From: Pseudoxanthomonas dokdonensis
Lineage (GTDB): Bacteria; Pseudomonadota; Gammaproteobacteria; Xanthomonadales; Xanthomonadaceae
Assembly: GCF_001431405.1 (NCBI RefSeq)
Contig: NZ_LDJL01000004.1
Span: forward strand, 62,001-126,000
Direction of reading: 5' to 3'
DNA length: 64,000 nucleotides
The position numbers were made by a program, and so were the translations under genes. Each line of letters begins with the position of its first letter. Within the stretch, counting starts at the first letter, position 1. Below are positions 37,530 to 47,613 of the stretch, piece after piece. The notes under the pieces are model-generated. The model did no database searches. It was not told the DNA's origin and saw only the letters and a program-made list of their open reading frames with translations.

Positions 37530-38051
37530 TCAGCGGCTGCGGGTCTTGCCGCCCACGTCGCGCGGCGCGTCCTTGGGCTTGTTGGCAGTCGGGCCCACGG
37601 TGGGACGTCCGAGTCCGCCGCCGGTCAGGCTGCGCTGGAACTCCTGCCACATCTCCATGTTGCGTTCGGTCAGCTGGTTCATCATGGTCCACGGGGTCTG
37701 GCCCAGCAGGTTGCCCATCTGGCTGCGGAACTGGTGCTGCTGGTCCATGAACATCTGCATGCTGCGCTCCAGGTAGTTGCCCATGAAGCCCTGCATGGAA
37801 TCGCCATAGAAACGGATGATGTGGCTCAGCAACTGGGTCGACAGCACCGGTTCGCCGTCCTGCTCCTGCTCGCTGATGATCTGCAGCAGCACGATGCGGG
37901 TCAGGTCCTCGCCGGACTTGGCATCGCGTACCTCGAAATCCTCGCCGTCGACGATCAGCTGGCGGACGTCTTCGATGGTGATGTAGCTGGAAATCTCGGT
38001 GTCGTACAAACGACGGTTGGGATACTTCTTGATAATGCGTGTCGCAGCCAT
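37530..38051 (-). CDS. phaR: PHA synthesis repressor PhaR
   Basis: 173 residues. The N-terminal PHB/PHA accumulation regulator DNA-binding domain is seen as RIIKKYPNRRLYDTEISSYITIEDVRQLI. Two central PHB-accumulation domains follow (LTRIVLLQIISEQEQ and onward). PhaR binds polyhydroxyalkanoate granules and represses phasin and synthesis genes. Start ATG 38051 (MAATRIIKKYPNRRLYD). Located after phbB on the same strand, 207 bases apart with phbB's own terminator between, so the two are likely separate units. Confidence 0.92.
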   Translation of the reverse strand: MAATRIIKKYPNRRLYDTEISSYITIEDVRQLIVDGEDFEVRDAKSGEDLTRIVLLQIISEQEQDGEPVLSTQLLSHIIRFYGDSMQGFMGNYLERSMQMFMDQQHQFRSQMGNLLGQTPWTMMNQLTERNMEMWQEFQRSLTGGGLGRPTVGPTANKPKDAPRDVGGKTRSR

Positions 38052-38186
38052 GAAGCCATCACTCTGAAAAACCATTTGAAGGCCAGCATGACGCAGCGCA
38101 ACAGCTGTTGCAACAGGCGGAAGTCAGGCTCGCCCTGTTCAGCTTTGGGCATGCGATGTTTGTGATTGTGCGGGGGCCGGCGCCGC

Positions 38187-38216
38187 AAAAAAAAGCATCC
38201 GCCAGTGGCGGATGCT
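38187..38216 (-). terminator. Intrinsic terminator of phbB
   Basis: GCATCCGCC, loop AGT, GGCGGATGC, with a run of eight A on the plus strand, giving a U-tract on the minus-strand transcript. It lies 43 bases past the phbB stop. Confidence 0.92.
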
Positions 38217-38258
38217 TGGTCTGCGTCAACCGGCCGGGTGACGGGCCGGGGTGGCGGC

Positions 38259-38999
38259 TTACCAGCCCATGTGGTGGCCGCCGTTGATGTCCAGGTTGGA
38301 ACCGGTGATCCAGCTGGCTTGGTCGTCGACCAGGAACGCCACCGCGTAGGCGATTTCCTCCGGTTTGCCGAGCCGGCCAGTGGGGATGTCGGCGGCAATC
38401 TTGGCGCGCACTTCCTCCGGTACTGCCATCACCATGTCGGTGGCCACGTAGCCGGGTGAGACCGTGTTGACGGTGATGCCGAGCTTGGCGTTCTCGCGCG
38501 CCAGCGAAATGGTGAAGCCGTGCATGCCGGCCTTGGCCGCCGCATAGTTGGCCTGGCCATATTGGCCTTTCAGGCCGTTGATCGAGCTGATCTGGATGAT
38601 CCGGCCCCATTTGCGCTCACGCATGCCTTCGATCACCGGCCGGGTCATGTTGAACACCGAATTGAGGTTGGTGCTGATCACATCGGTCCACTGCAGCGTG
38701 GACATGCGATGGAACGTGGTGTCGCGGGTGATGCCGGCATTGTTGATGAGGATGTCGATCGGCCCGAGCTGCGACTCGACTTCCTTGATGACAGCCGCGG
38801 CCTGCTCCGGGTCGGTGACGTCACCGGCGGCCAGCGCTACATCGAAGCCTTCTGCCTTCATCTGCTGCTGCCAGGCTCTGGCTTTTTCCTCATTGCGGTA
38901 GTTGGTGGCGACCTTGTGGCCCATCTGGGCCAGTTTCTTGCAGATGGCCGTACCGATACCACCGGTACCACCGGTAACGAGTGCAACGCGAGTTGTCAT
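38259..38999 (-). CDS. phbB: Acetoacetyl-CoA reductase (PHB pathway)
   Basis: 246 residues, a short-chain dehydrogenase. TGGTGGIG (9-16) is the NADPH-binding loop, NNAG is at 86-89, and Ser139, Tyr152 and Lys156 (in QANYAAAKAG) form the catalytic set. ITRDTTFHRM and the ending SNLDINGGHHMGW are close to PhaB/PhbB proteins. It reduces acetoacetyl-CoA to 3-hydroxybutyryl-CoA for polyhydroxybutyrate. Neither phaA nor phaC is in the window; phaR follows downstream. Confidence 0.93.
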   Translation of the reverse strand: MTTRVALVTGGTGGIGTAICKKLAQMGHKVATNYRNEEKARAWQQQMKAEGFDVALAAGDVTDPEQAAAVIKEVESQLGPIDILINNAGITRDTTFHRMSTLQWTDVISTNLNSVFNMTRPVIEGMRERKWGRIIQISSINGLKGQYGQANYAAAKAGMHGFTISLARENAKLGITVNTVSPGYVATDMVMAVPEEVRAKIAADIPTGRLGKPEEIAYAVAFLVDDQASWITGSNLDINGGHHMGW

Positions 39000-39045
39000 G
39001 TGGGGAGCTCCAGGAACAGCGATGGAAGGGTGACGCGGTTTGATT

Positions 39046-39969
39046 CTAGACAGCGGATGCGTCGCCGATGTTGTGCGTCGCAGCGAACGTGATTGATGGC
39101 ACGCCGGGCAAGCGTGACGGATCGAACTCGGCCTGTGCGCGCTGCAAGGTCGTGGCCACACTGAAGGCCGCGTCCAGCGCCGCAGGGGCCTGGCCAAGGC
39201 AGCGCCATGCAAGCCGCAGCATCGCCAACGGATCCTGCTGTTCGATGGGCGCCGAGGACAGCGATTTCGACAGTTTCTGGCCGTCGGCATCCAGCAGCAG
39301 CGGCAGGTGCAGGTAGCGTGGCGCTGCCCAGCCCAGTCGCTGTTGCAGGAACATCTGCCGCGGCGTCGAATCCAGCAGGTCGGCACCGCGGACCACATCG
39401 GTGATGCCCTGCAGGTGGTCATCGACCACCACCGCCAACTGATAGGCCCACAGGCCATCGGCGCGCCTGAGCACGACATCGCCGACCTGCGCATGCAAAT
39501 CCTGGACGAAATGACCCTGCAGGCCGTCCTCGAATCCGATCACGGTGCCGGCCGGCACCCGCAGGCGGATCGCGGGTGTATCGCGCAGGCGTTGGCCCAG
39601 GCAGGCATGGTGGATGCCGCCCTGGTCGGCGAGGTCGCTGCGGCTGCAATGGCATTCAAAGGCCTCGCCACGCGCCATCAGTTGCTGCAGGACGGTCTGG
39701 TAGGAGGAGTGGCGCTGGCTTTGCCGGACGACCGCCAGATCCGATTCCAGCCCCAGCGCCTGCAGCGTGCGCAGCTGGCGCTCGACGGCGCCGGGAACTT
39801 CGCGCGGAGGGTCCAGATCCTCGACCCGGATCAGCCATTGACCGCCAGCGTGACGGGCCAGCAGCCAGCTGGCGAAGGCGGCCAGCAGCGAGCCCAGGTG
39901 CAGGTCGCCGGTCGGCGAGGGAGCGAAACGGCCACGGTAGGGAGGGGGAGGCGTCGGCGCGGTGGGCAA
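39046..39969 (-). CDS. gluQ: Glutamyl-Q tRNA(Asp) synthetase
   Basis: About 307 residues. This truncated glutamyl-tRNA synthetase lacks the anticodon domain and attaches Glu to queuosine in tRNA-Asp. RFAPSPTGDLHLGSL contains the HIGH-equivalent, CHCSRSDL with downstream HHACLG forms the zinc site, and GQKLSKSL is the KMSKS-equivalent. The start is uncertain: TTG 39969 gives the shortest sensible N-terminus (PTAPTPPPPYRGRFAPSPTG); an ATG at 40044 would overlap the divergent htpX leader. Same strand as phbB, 46 bases upstream. Confidence 0.92.
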   Translation of the reverse strand: MPTAPTPPPPYRGRFAPSPTGDLHLGSLLAAFASWLLARHAGGQWLIRVEDLDPPREVPGAVERQLRTLQALGLESDLAVVRQSQRHSSYQTVLQQLMARGEAFECHCSRSDLADQGGIHHACLGQRLRDTPAIRLRVPAGTVIGFEDGLQGHFVQDLHAQVGDVVLRRADGLWAYQLAVVVDDHLQGITDVVRGADLLDSTPRQMFLQQRLGWAAPRYLHLPLLLDADGQKLSKSLSSAPIEQQDPLAMLRLAWRCLGQAPAALDAAFSVATTLQRAQAEFDPSRLPGVPSITFAATHNIGDASAV

Positions 39970-40061
39970 GCTGAATTTCCAGTCATTCAGTGTCTTGAAT
40001 TTTGAGCACAATAACCGCAATTCGCAGTCATCGCAGCCCATCATGGGCGTTGGAGAAAACC

Positions 40062-40943
40062 GTGTTCAATCGCGTCTTCCTGTTCCTGGCCACCAACCTG
40101 GCGGTGCTGGTGCTGGCCGGCATCGTGATGCGCCTGTTCGGCATCAATCCGCAGCAGATGAGTGGCCTGCTGGTCATGGCGGCCCTGTTCGGTTTTGGTG
40201 GCTCGCTGATCTCGCTGATGTTGTCCAAGACCATGGCCAAGCGCGCCACTGGCGCGGTGGTCATCGAACAGCCGCGCAATGAGGCTGAGCAATGGCTGCT
40301 GGCCACGGTGCAGCGGCAGGCGCAGGCGGCCGGCATCGGCATGCCCGAAGTGGCGGTGTACGACGCCCCGGAAATCAACGCTTTCGCCACCGGCGCCAAC
40401 CGCAACAAATCACTGGTGGCGGTATCGACCGGGCTGCTGCGGCAGATGAACCGCGACGAGGCCGAAGCGGTGCTGGCGCATGAAGTCAGCCACGTCGCCA
40501 ACGGCGACATGATCACGATGGCCTTGCTGCAGGGTGTGCTGAACACCTTCGTCATCGTGCTGGCGCGGGTGGTCGGCGGCATCATCGACAATTACCTGTC
40601 CGGCAATCGCGACAGCCGCGGCCCCGGCTTTGCCTATTTCATCATCGTGATGGTGCTGGAAGTGGTGTTCGGCCTGTTCGCGACGATGATCGCGATGTGG
40701 TTCTCGCGTCGCCGCGAGTTCCGTGCCGACGCCGGCGGTGCGCAGCTGGCCGGTCGGAACAAAATGATTGCCGCACTGGAGCGGCTGTCAGCCAATCATT
40801 CGGCCAGCACCCTGCCATCGCAGGTGGAAGCGTTTGGCATCGCCGGTGGTGTCGGCCACGGTTTGAAGAAGCTGTTCCTGAGCCATCCGCCGCTGGAACA
40901 GCGCATCGCGACCCTGCGCAACAGCCAGACCAGCGTGATGTAA
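40062..40943 (+). CDS. htpX: Protease HtpX
   Basis: 293 residues from GTG 40062, behind GGAG. Inner-membrane M48B zinc protease involved in quality control of membrane proteins. Two N-terminal helices (about 4-24 and 33-55), the zinc motif HEVSH at 140-144, two more helices (about 155-180 and 192-215), and [15 protein letters not shown] with the third ligand. Family start [15 protein letters not shown]. Divergent from gluQ. Confidence 0.96.
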   Translation: MFNRVFLFLATNLAVLVLAGIVMRLFGINPQQMSGLLVMAALFGFGGSLISLMLSKTMAKRATGAVVIEQPRNEAEQWLLATVQRQAQAAGIGMPEVAVYDAPEINAFATGANRNKSLVAVSTGLLRQMNRDEAEAVLAHEVSHVANGDMITMALLQGVLNTFVIVLARVVGGIIDNYLSGNRDSRGPGFAYFIIVMVLEVVFGLFATMIAMWFSRRREFRADAGGAQLAGRNKMIAALERLSANHSASTLPSQVEAFGIAGGVGHGLKKLFLSHPPLEQRIATLRNSQTSVM

Positions 40944-41043
40944 GTCCGCCGGCAATGGATTGTTCGCAGCCGTGGCGGATCGGTAACCGCCACGTCCGCA
41001 ATGGTTCGACGCGCATGCGCTGCGCGTTGAAGCGCCGCCGCTC

Positions 41044-43119
41044 TCAGCCGAAGTCGTAGTTCATCACTGGCCCGGAGGTGGCCAGGAAGTTGCCTTCCAC
41101 GTAATCCACCGCCGAGGTGAACAGGAAGCTCATCGTGCCGGCATCCTGCACGTGTTCGGCGATGGTGATGATGCCCTGTTCCTGGGCGCGCTCGGCGATT
41201 TCGCGGATCTTGGTCTGGTGTTCCGGGGTCTTGCTCAATTCCTGGGTGAATACCCGATCAATCTTCAGGAAGGCCGGCTGCACATGGGCCAGCAACTGGA
41301 ACGAATCGAGCCCGGCACCAAACTGCTCCAGGCCCAGTTTGCAGCCCAGTCGCTGCAAGCCGGCCTGGAACGCCTGCGCCTGGCGCAGATGGGTGAAGAC
41401 CTTGGCCTCGGCGGTTTCCAGCCACAGGCAGTCGCCGGCGACATCATGGGCGGCCAGTTGCTGGGCAATAACCTCGAGCAGGCGACCATCGGCGAATGAA
41501 GCCGGGTTGACCTTGACCAGCAGCCGTACCGGCTTGCCGCTGCGCTTGCGCTCGCCCATGACCTGGATGGCATGGCTGACGACCCAGCGGTCGATCGCAT
41601 CCAGCAGCTTGTTGTCTTCGGCGATGCCCATGAACGCCTGCGGCATGACCAGCTCGCCATTGGCATCCAGCCGCAGCAGCACTTCGTAGACTTCGGTGGT
41701 GTCGCCCTGCAGGCTGACCACCGGCTGGTAATGCAGCACGAAGCCATCGTTGGCCAAGGCCGCCTGCAGCTGCTGCACCCAGCTCTGCACGCGTTCTTCC
41801 TCGGCGCGATCGGCGGCGCCGGGATCGAAAATCTCAATCCGGTTGCCGCCCAGGCCGACCGCGGTCTGCAGGCTTTCGGTGGCACGCGCCAGCACCTGGC
41901 CGACGCTGGCGATGCGCTCGCCAATCTGCACGCCACCGCTGCTGGCGGTGAACGACACCGAGCGGTTGGCGACGTTGAACACATGCGAGGCGAATGCCGC
42001 CTGCAGTTTTTCCGACAGGCTGGCGGTGTTGGCATGGTTGCCGGCCAGCAGGATGGCAAAAGTGCGCTCGCCAAAGCGGGCCACGCTGGCATCGGCCGGC
42101 ACCCGCTCGCGGATGCGCGCGGCCATCGCCGCGATCAGTTCGTCGGCATGGCTGATGCCGATTTCCGGCAGCAGCCGCTGGAAATGATCCGGTTCCAGCA
42201 GCAGCAGTCCGTACTGCTGGTCGCCTTGTGCCACCTTGCTGACCGCGGCTTCCAGTTCGCGCAGGAACGCCGGGCGGTTGAGCAGGCCGGTGACCATGTC
42301 GCGCTGGCGCAGTTCCTCGACCTCGCGGGCCAGTTCCGGGTCCAGCTCCTCCCGGCGGCGGAATACCACCTGCACGCAGGATTCGCCTTCATAGGTGGCG
42401 GTGGTGAACTCCAGGGTGGCCGGGAAACTGTCGCCATCCAGGCTGCGTGCTTCCAGCTCGAACCGCGGCGGGCTCGCTTCGCCTTTACCGAGTTGCTTGA
42501 GCAGTTGCTTGAAATCGGCGACGTACTGCGGTGCGACCAGATCCAGCAGTGACAGGCCTTCGACATCCTCGAACGATTCAAAGCCGAACATTTCCAGGTA
42601 AGCCTCGTTGGCCCGGATATGCATGCCTTCGTGGATGTAGGCGATGGGATCGCGCGAAGAGGCGATCAATGCGTCGCAGCGGCGTTCGGTTTCGCGCAGG
42701 CTGCCTTCCAGCCGGCGCAGGGCCCGGCGCGCATCCAGATCCACCCATTCGCGGCGGATGATGTTGAGCAGGTGCTCGTCGCGGCCACGCAGGGCCTGGC
42801 CGCGCACACCGTGGGCGAGGTCGTCGATGATCTCGGCTTCGCCCAGGGTATCGCTGATGACGATGACCGGAATGTCCTTGCCACTGGCGTCGACCTGCTC
42901 CAGCACCTGCGCCAGCGGCACCCCGGTGGCCTTGCGTGCGGCCAATACCAGATCCATCGGCTGGCTGGCCAGCATGCGGGTCAGTTCGGCCAGGTCCAGC
43001 GGCCGCAACGGCCTGACCGCGATGCCGCCATTGCGCAGTGCGCTGACGATGGCTTCGGCTTCTTCGCCGCTGTCATCAATCAGGGTCAGGCGCAACGTTG
43101 TCTCTTTGCCAATCTGCAT
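41044..43119 (-). CDS. fimX: FimX-like degenerate GGDEF-EAL regulator of type IV pili
   Basis: 691 residues, the size of Xanthomonas FimX. Order: receiver-like domain (about 8-130), PAS (about 150-260), GGDEF (about 275-430), EAL (about 440-691). The GGDEF signature is replaced by GERTF at about 348-352 and EAL by EVL (YEVLLRL, about 476), while other catalytic residues of the EAL domain are missing. This is the state known for FimX, where the EAL domain binds c-di-GMP rather than degrading it and the protein controls pilus assembly through PilZ/PilB. Start ATG 43119 (MQIGKETTLRLTLIDDSGEE) is preferred; ATG 43128 is nearby. Confidence 0.9.
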   Translation of the reverse strand: MQIGKETTLRLTLIDDSGEEAEAIVSALRNGGIAVRPLRPLDLAELTRMLASQPMDLVLAARKATGVPLAQVLEQVDASGKDIPVIVISDTLGEAEIIDDLAHGVRGQALRGRDEHLLNIIRREWVDLDARRALRRLEGSLRETERRCDALIASSRDPIAYIHEGMHIRANEAYLEMFGFESFEDVEGLSLLDLVAPQYVADFKQLLKQLGKGEASPPRFELEARSLDGDSFPATLEFTTATYEGESCVQVVFRRREELDPELAREVEELRQRDMVTGLLNRPAFLRELEAAVSKVAQGDQQYGLLLLEPDHFQRLLPEIGISHADELIAAMAARIRERVPADASVARFGERTFAILLAGNHANTASLSEKLQAAFASHVFNVANRSVSFTASSGGVQIGERIASVGQVLARATESLQTAVGLGGNRIEIFDPGAADRAEEERVQSWVQQLQAALANDGFVLHYQPVVSLQGDTTEVYEVLLRLDANGELVMPQAFMGIAEDNKLLDAIDRWVVSHAIQVMGERKRSGKPVRLLVKVNPASFADGRLLEVIAQQLAAHDVAGDCLWLETAEAKVFTHLRQAQAFQAGLQRLGCKLGLEQFGAGLDSFQLLAHVQPAFLKIDRVFTQELSKTPEHQTKIREIAERAQEQGIITIAEHVQDAGTMSFLFTSAVDYVEGNFLATSGPVMNYDFG

Positions 43120-43260
43120 GCAAGGCATCCATCGGGGGAGCGGGTTTAATACACGATTGTGAGGGACGGCGTCCAATGCTGCCGTCGCAGTTCGCGGGTG
43201 CCTGGCGACCGGCGCGGGTTCGAACGGGCGTGACGCGCTGCAGCGCAGCGGTAATGGCCG

Positions 43261-44280
43261 CTACAGCGGACGCTTGCCGGTATCGCCGGCGATCTCGCGG
43301 ACCAGCCGGGGCACCAGATAGCCGGACAGGCGCGTGGCCAGCTCGCGGTGCAGGGCCAGCGCGCGCTGATCATCGACCTCGAAATGGGCGACCCCGGCGA
43401 CCCGGTCCAGTTGATGCAGGTAGTAGGGCAGCACGCCAGCGGCAAAGCTGCGCTCGCTGAGCGCGGCCAGCGCGTCGACGCTGTCGTTGACCCCACGCAG
43501 CAGCACCGACTGGTTGAGCACCTGCGCGCCACTGTCGCGGAGACCGGCGATGGCGGCATCGACATGGCCGTCGAACTCGTTGGCGTGATTGGCATGGACC
43601 ACGAAGGCGACCGGCCATGGCAGGCTGGCCAGCCACTGGCGCAGGTCGTCGTCGACGCGCTCGGGCAGCACGATCGGCAACCGGCTGTGGATGCGCAGGC
43701 GCTTGATGTGCGGCAGCGGACGCAGGGCATCGGTCAGTCCGGCCAGCTTGGGCGTCGCCAGCGACAACGGATCGCCGCCGGACAGCAGCACTTCGTCGAT
43801 GCCGGGGTCGGATTCAATCTGGGCGATGGCCTGGCGCCAGCCGTCGCGGGCGGCGGTCTGCTCGGCGTAGGGAAAATGGCGGCGGAAGCAATAGCGACAG
43901 TTGATCGCGCAGCTGCCGGTGGCCACCAGCAGGGCGCGTCCGCGGTATTTCTGCAGCACCCCGGTGGCGGTGGTGGCGGCACCATCGCCAACCGCGTCCA
44001 GGTCGAAACCCGGCACCCGGCGCATTTCATCGTCCAGTGGCAGCACCTGGCGCAGCAACGGATCGTCCGGATCGCCATGCGCCATGCGGGCGACAAAGCC
44101 ACGCGGCACCCGCATGGCGAACTGCTGGCCGGCCGCCACCGACACCCGCGGCGCCATGCTCTGCAGCCCCAGCAGGGCCAGCAACTCGTGCGGATCGCGC
44201 ACGGCGTCGCGCCAGAGCTGCTGCCAGCCTGGCTGGCGGGTGCGTGGAAGCTGCAAGGGGTGGGGGGCTGCGGTTATCAT
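43261..44280 (-). CDS. epmB: EF-P lysine 2,3-aminomutase EpmB
   Basis: 339 residues. Radical-SAM KamA-family enzyme that converts lysine to beta-lysine for modifying elongation factor P. The cluster motif CAINCRYCFRR (Cys about 124, 128 and 131) and VLLSGGDPLSL, IRIHSRLPIVLPERV and NQSVLLRGVND are the family signatures. The gene is divergent to efp with about 100 bases between, which fits the assignment. epmA is not in the window. Confidence 0.94.
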   Translation of the reverse strand: MITAAPHPLQLPRTRQPGWQQLWRDAVRDPHELLALLGLQSMAPRVSVAAGQQFAMRVPRGFVARMAHGDPDDPLLRQVLPLDDEMRRVPGFDLDAVGDGAATTATGVLQKYRGRALLVATGSCAINCRYCFRRHFPYAEQTAARDGWRQAIAQIESDPGIDEVLLSGGDPLSLATPKLAGLTDALRPLPHIKRLRIHSRLPIVLPERVDDDLRQWLASLPWPVAFVVHANHANEFDGHVDAAIAGLRDSGAQVLNQSVLLRGVNDSVDALAALSERSFAAGVLPYYLHQLDRVAGVAHFEVDDQRALALHRELATRLSGYLVPRLVREIAGDTGKRPL

Positions 44281-44382
44281 GGCGGGTCTGGAAACTGACG
44301 CCCGCCGGTTGCGGCGGGCTCCCCATTCTACCGGCCAGCTGCCCCACGCGCGGGGTTGGTCTTACCTCCGAGGAGTTTGCGC

Positions 44383-44949
44383 ATGGCCAGTTATGGCATG
44401 AATGATGTCAAGAACGGGATGAAAATCCTGATCAACAACGACCCCGCCATCATTACCGACACCGAATACGTCAAGCCCGGCAAGGGCCAGGCCTTCACCC
44501 GCGTCAAGTACCGCCTGATCAAGTCCGGCCGGGTGCAGGAAGTGACGATGAAGAGTACCGACTCGGTGGAAGCGGCCGATGTGGTCGATACCGACATGCA
44601 GTACCTGTATTCGGATGGCGAATACTGGCACTTCATGCAGCAGGAGACTTTCGAGCAGGTACAGGCCGACAAGGCCGGCATGGCCGGCGCCGAAAAGTGG
44701 CTGAAAGGCGAGGAGGACTGCGTGGTGACCCTGTGGAACGGCACCCCGATCCAGGTCGTGCCGCCGAACTTCGTCGAACTCAAGATCACCGAAACCGATC
44801 CCGGCGTGCGCGGCGACACCTCCGGCGGCGGCGGCAAGCCAGCGACGCTGGAAACCGGCGCCGTGGTCCGGGTGCCGCTGTTCGTCAACCAGGATGAAGT
44901 GATCAAGGTCGACACCCGCACCGGCGACTACGTCAGCCGCGTCAAGTGA
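44383..44949 (+). CDS. efp: Elongation factor P
   Basis: 188 residues. Relieves ribosome stalling at polyproline. The modifiable lysine is Lys34 in PGKGQAF, the position that carries beta-lysine in E. coli. Three beta-barrel domains with [15 protein letters not shown] and the C-terminal [10 protein letters not shown] are intact. ATG 44383 follows GAGGAG. EpmB, which makes the modifying amino acid, is encoded divergently next door. Confidence 0.98.
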   Translation: MASYGMNDVKNGMKILINNDPAIITDTEYVKPGKGQAFTRVKYRLIKSGRVQEVTMKSTDSVEAADVVDTDMQYLYSDGEYWHFMQQETFEQVQADKAGMAGAEKWLKGEEDCVVTLWNGTPIQVVPPNFVELKITETDPGVRGDTSGGGGKPATLETGAVVRVPLFVNQDEVIKVDTRTGDYVSRVK

Positions 44950-44959
44950 CGCATTGGCC

Positions 44960-44981
44960 CGTGGCCGCGCCAGCGGCCACG
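44960..44981 (+). terminator. Hairpin after efp
   Basis: CGTGGCCGC, loop GCCA, GCGGCCACG, followed by GCTTT. It lies 11 bases after the efp stop. The short U-tract makes it a weak or Rho-assisted terminator. Confidence 0.55.
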
Positions 44982-44990
44982 GCTTTGCCA

Positions 44991-45400
44991 ATGCGTCATC
45001 CCGGCGAACGCCGGGATCCAGCCTTTGCTGTTGCGACCCGTGAGCCATCATGCTCTGCCAATGCGTCATCCCGCCGAAAGCCGGGTTTTCAACCAACGAA
45101 CGTTGGGTCATCCAGCCTTTGCTGTTGCGGCCGGTGAGCACCAAAGCTTTGCCAATGCGTCATCCCGGCGAAAGCCGGGATCCAGCCTTTGCTGTTGCAA
45201 TCAACGATCGACCACGGCCTCATCCACACATCGTCATCCCAGTGAGAGCCGGGTTTTCAACCAACGAATGCTGGGTCCTCCAGCTTTTGCTGTTGCAATT
45301 CAACGATCAGGCACGGCCTCACCTAAACATCGTCATCCCGGCGAAAGCCGGGTTTTCAACCAACGAATGTTGGGTCATCCAGCTTCGCCGTTGCAGCCAA
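44991..45400. repeat. Interspersed palindrome array (five units, two length classes)
   Basis: Five head-to-tail units start at 44991, 45061, 45155, 45230 and 45329. Each begins RTCATCCC, then the hairpin CCGGCGAAAGCCGG (degenerate in unit 4), then CCAGCYTTTGCTGTTGC or a close variant. Units 1 and 3 are short (about 70-75 bases, GCCGGG-ATCCAG). Units 2, 4 and 5 are longer by about 25 bases, with TTTTCAACCAACGAAYGYTG inserted between GCCGGG and the CCAG block. The insert carries its own inverted repeat, CCAAC/GTTGG. The array fills most of the 533 bases between efp and the amidohydrolase; nothing else is seen there. Confidence 0.85.
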
Positions 45401-45482
45401 CAAGCGCTATGGCCTCACCCGACCTTCACTCGCATCACTTACAAACGGCTATCTATCTACACCGCAATGACACCGAGCACGC

Positions 45483-46829
45483 ATGAGCACTGATAAGCCA
45501 CCCGTCACCTGCGATCTGCTGATCGAAGCCGGATTCGTCGTTCCCATCGTGCCGCATGGCGTGGTACTGGAAGATCATGCGGTCGCCGTCAGCGGCAGCC
45601 GCATCGTGGCGCTGTTGCCGATTGCCGAGGCGCGCGCACGCTATCAACCGCTGCGGACGGTGTCGCGGCCGGATGCGGTGCTGATGCCGGGCATGGTCAA
45701 TGCACACACGCACAATCCGATGACCCTGCTGCGTGGCGTGGCCGATGATCTGCCGTTGATGGAATGGCTGAACCAGCATATCTGGCCGGTGGAAGCCGCC
45801 GTCATCGGCCCCGAATTTGTCGCCGACGGCATGACCCTGGCAATCGCCGAGATGCTGCGTGGTGGCACCACCTGCGCCAACGAGAACTATTTCTTTCCCG
45901 ACGTGCAGGCGGCCGTCTACAAGCAGCACGGTTTCCGAGCGCTGGTCGGGCTGCCGGTGATCGATTTCCCGACCGCCTGGGCCAGGACCGCCGACGAATA
46001 CTTCGACCGCGCCGGCGAGGTCCACGACCAATGGCGCGACGACGAGTTGATCGGCACCGCATTCGCGCCACACGCGCCTTACACCGTCAACGATGCCAAC
46101 TTCGAACACATCCGCATGCTGTCGGATCAGCTGGACATCCCGGTGCACCTGCACACCCACGAGACGGCGCAGGAAATCAGCGACTCGCTGAAGCAGTACG
46201 GGCAACGTCCGTTGGCGCGGCTGGACCGGTTGGGACTGGTCAATGACCGCCTGATTGCCGTGCACATGACCCAGTTGACCGACGCCGAGATCCATCTGTG
46301 CGCCGAGCGCGGCGTCAATGTGGTGCATTGCCCGGAGTCGAACCTGAAACTCGCCTCCGGTTTCTGCCCGGCCTGCGCGCTGCAACGCGCAGGTGTCAAT
46401 CTGGCGATAGGCACTGATGGCTGCGCCAGCAACAACGACCTGGACATGTTCAGCGAAACCCGCACCGCCGCCATCCTGGCCAAGGCCGTGGCCCAGGACC
46501 CGACTGCACTGGATGCGGCGACCACGCTGCGCGCCGCCACCCTGGGCGGTGCGATCGCGCTGGGCATGGGCGAGCGGATCGGTTCGATCGAAGCAGGCAA
46601 GCAGGCCGATCTGATCTGCGTGGATCTGTCGCAGCTTGAAACCCAGCCAATCCACCACGTGTTGTCGCAGCTGGTCTACGCCAGCGCCCGCCATCTGGTC
46701 AGCGATGTCTGGATTGCCGGCCAGCCGAAGCTGGTCCAGCGGCAACTGCTGGACATCGACGTCGAAGCACTGGTCGCCAATGCCCGCCACTGGCGTGAGC
46801 GCATCCGTACACTGCATCCGGCGACATGA
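45483..46829 (+). CDS. mtaD: TRZ/ATZ-family amidohydrolase (methylthioadenosine / S-adenosylhomocysteine deaminase-like)
   Basis: 448 residues. Metal-dependent amidohydrolase: HTH in [13 protein letters not shown] (about 75-87), HTHE at about 223-226, HMTQLTD with the next His (about 260), and [14 protein letters not shown] with the metal Asp (about 306). The sequence fits the MtaD/TrzA group that deaminates 5'-methylthioadenosine or S-adenosylhomocysteine, or in relatives guanine or triazines. A neighbouring SAM-dependent methyltransferase (ubiG, 34 bases downstream) produces S-adenosylhomocysteine, which supports that reading by context only. Confidence 0.85.
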   Translation: MSTDKPPVTCDLLIEAGFVVPIVPHGVVLEDHAVAVSGSRIVALLPIAEARARYQPLRTVSRPDAVLMPGMVNAHTHNPMTLLRGVADDLPLMEWLNQHIWPVEAAVIGPEFVADGMTLAIAEMLRGGTTCANENYFFPDVQAAVYKQHGFRALVGLPVIDFPTAWARTADEYFDRAGEVHDQWRDDELIGTAFAPHAPYTVNDANFEHIRMLSDQLDIPVHLHTHETAQEISDSLKQYGQRPLARLDRLGLVNDRLIAVHMTQLTDAEIHLCAERGVNVVHCPESNLKLASGFCPACALQRAGVNLAIGTDGCASNNDLDMFSETRTAAILAKAVAQDPTALDAATTLRAATLGGAIALGMGERIGSIEAGKQADLICVDLSQLETQPIHHVLSQLVYASARHLVSDVWIAGQPKLVQRQLLDIDVEALVANARHWRERIRTLHPAT

Positions 46830-46863
46830 AGCGCCGCATCCGCCAAGCAGGAGAAGAACAACG

Positions 46864-47613
46864 ATGACCGAACACACTGCACAGAATCCCGGCGGCGCCA
46901 CGGCTGACAACTTCCGCCAGGCCGAACTCGATAAATTTGGTGCTTTGGCGCAACGATGGTGGGATCCCAACGGCCCGCAGAAAGCGCTGCATGCGCTGAA
47001 TCCGGCGCGCCTGCAATACGTGCGCGAGCGGGTTTCCCTGGCGGGCGCCAACGTGCTGGACGTCGGGTGTGGTGGCGGCCTGCTCAGCGAAGCGCTGGCC
47101 CGCGCCGGTGCGCGGGTGACCGCCATCGATCTGGCGCCGGAACTGATCAAGGTGGCGCGGCTGCATCGGCTGGAATCCAATGTCAGCGTCGATTACCGCG
47201 AACAGACGGTGGAGTCGCTGGCCGACCAGCAGGCCGGTGAATTCGATGCCATCACCTGCATGGAGATGCTCGAACACGTGCCGGATCCGGCCTCGGTCAT
47301 CGCTGCCTGCGCGCGCCTGCTGAAGCCCGGCGGGCAACTGTTCGTGTCCACTCTCAACCGCACCCCGGCGGCCTTCGCGCTGGCGATTGTTGGCGCCGAA
47401 TACATCGCCCGCCTGCTGCCCAGGGGCACCCATCATTACCGCGAGTTCATCAAGCCGGCAGAACTGGCGGCGTGGTTGCGGCAGGCAGGCCTGCGGACCG
47501 AAGACGTCAGCGGATTGATGTACGAGCCCTGGCGCAACCGCGCGCGGATCGTGTCGCGGACCGACGTCAACTATCTGGCGTGTGCATCCAAGCCAGCGCA
47601 TGAAGGGCAATGA
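46864..47613 (+). CDS. ubiG: Ubiquinone biosynthesis O-methyltransferase UbiG
   Basis: 249 residues. Carries out both O-methylation steps in ubiquinone synthesis. [36 protein letters not shown] is the UbiG-specific N-terminus. [20 protein letters not shown] is SAM motif [10 protein letters not shown] motif II, and [10 protein letters not shown] motif III. ATG 46864 lies behind AGGAGAAG. It overlaps or abuts the following HAD phosphatase gene, so the two form one unit with the squalene-synthase-like gene. Confidence 0.96.
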   Translation: MTEHTAQNPGGATADNFRQAELDKFGALAQRWWDPNGPQKALHALNPARLQYVRERVSLAGANVLDVGCGGGLLSEALARAGARVTAIDLAPELIKVARLHRLESNVSVDYREQTVESLADQQAGEFDAITCMEMLEHVPDPASVIAACARLLKPGGQLFVSTLNRTPAAFALAIVGAEYIARLLPRGTHHYREFIKPAELAAWLRQAGLRTEDVSGLMYEPWRNRARIVSRTDVNYLACASKPAHEGQ

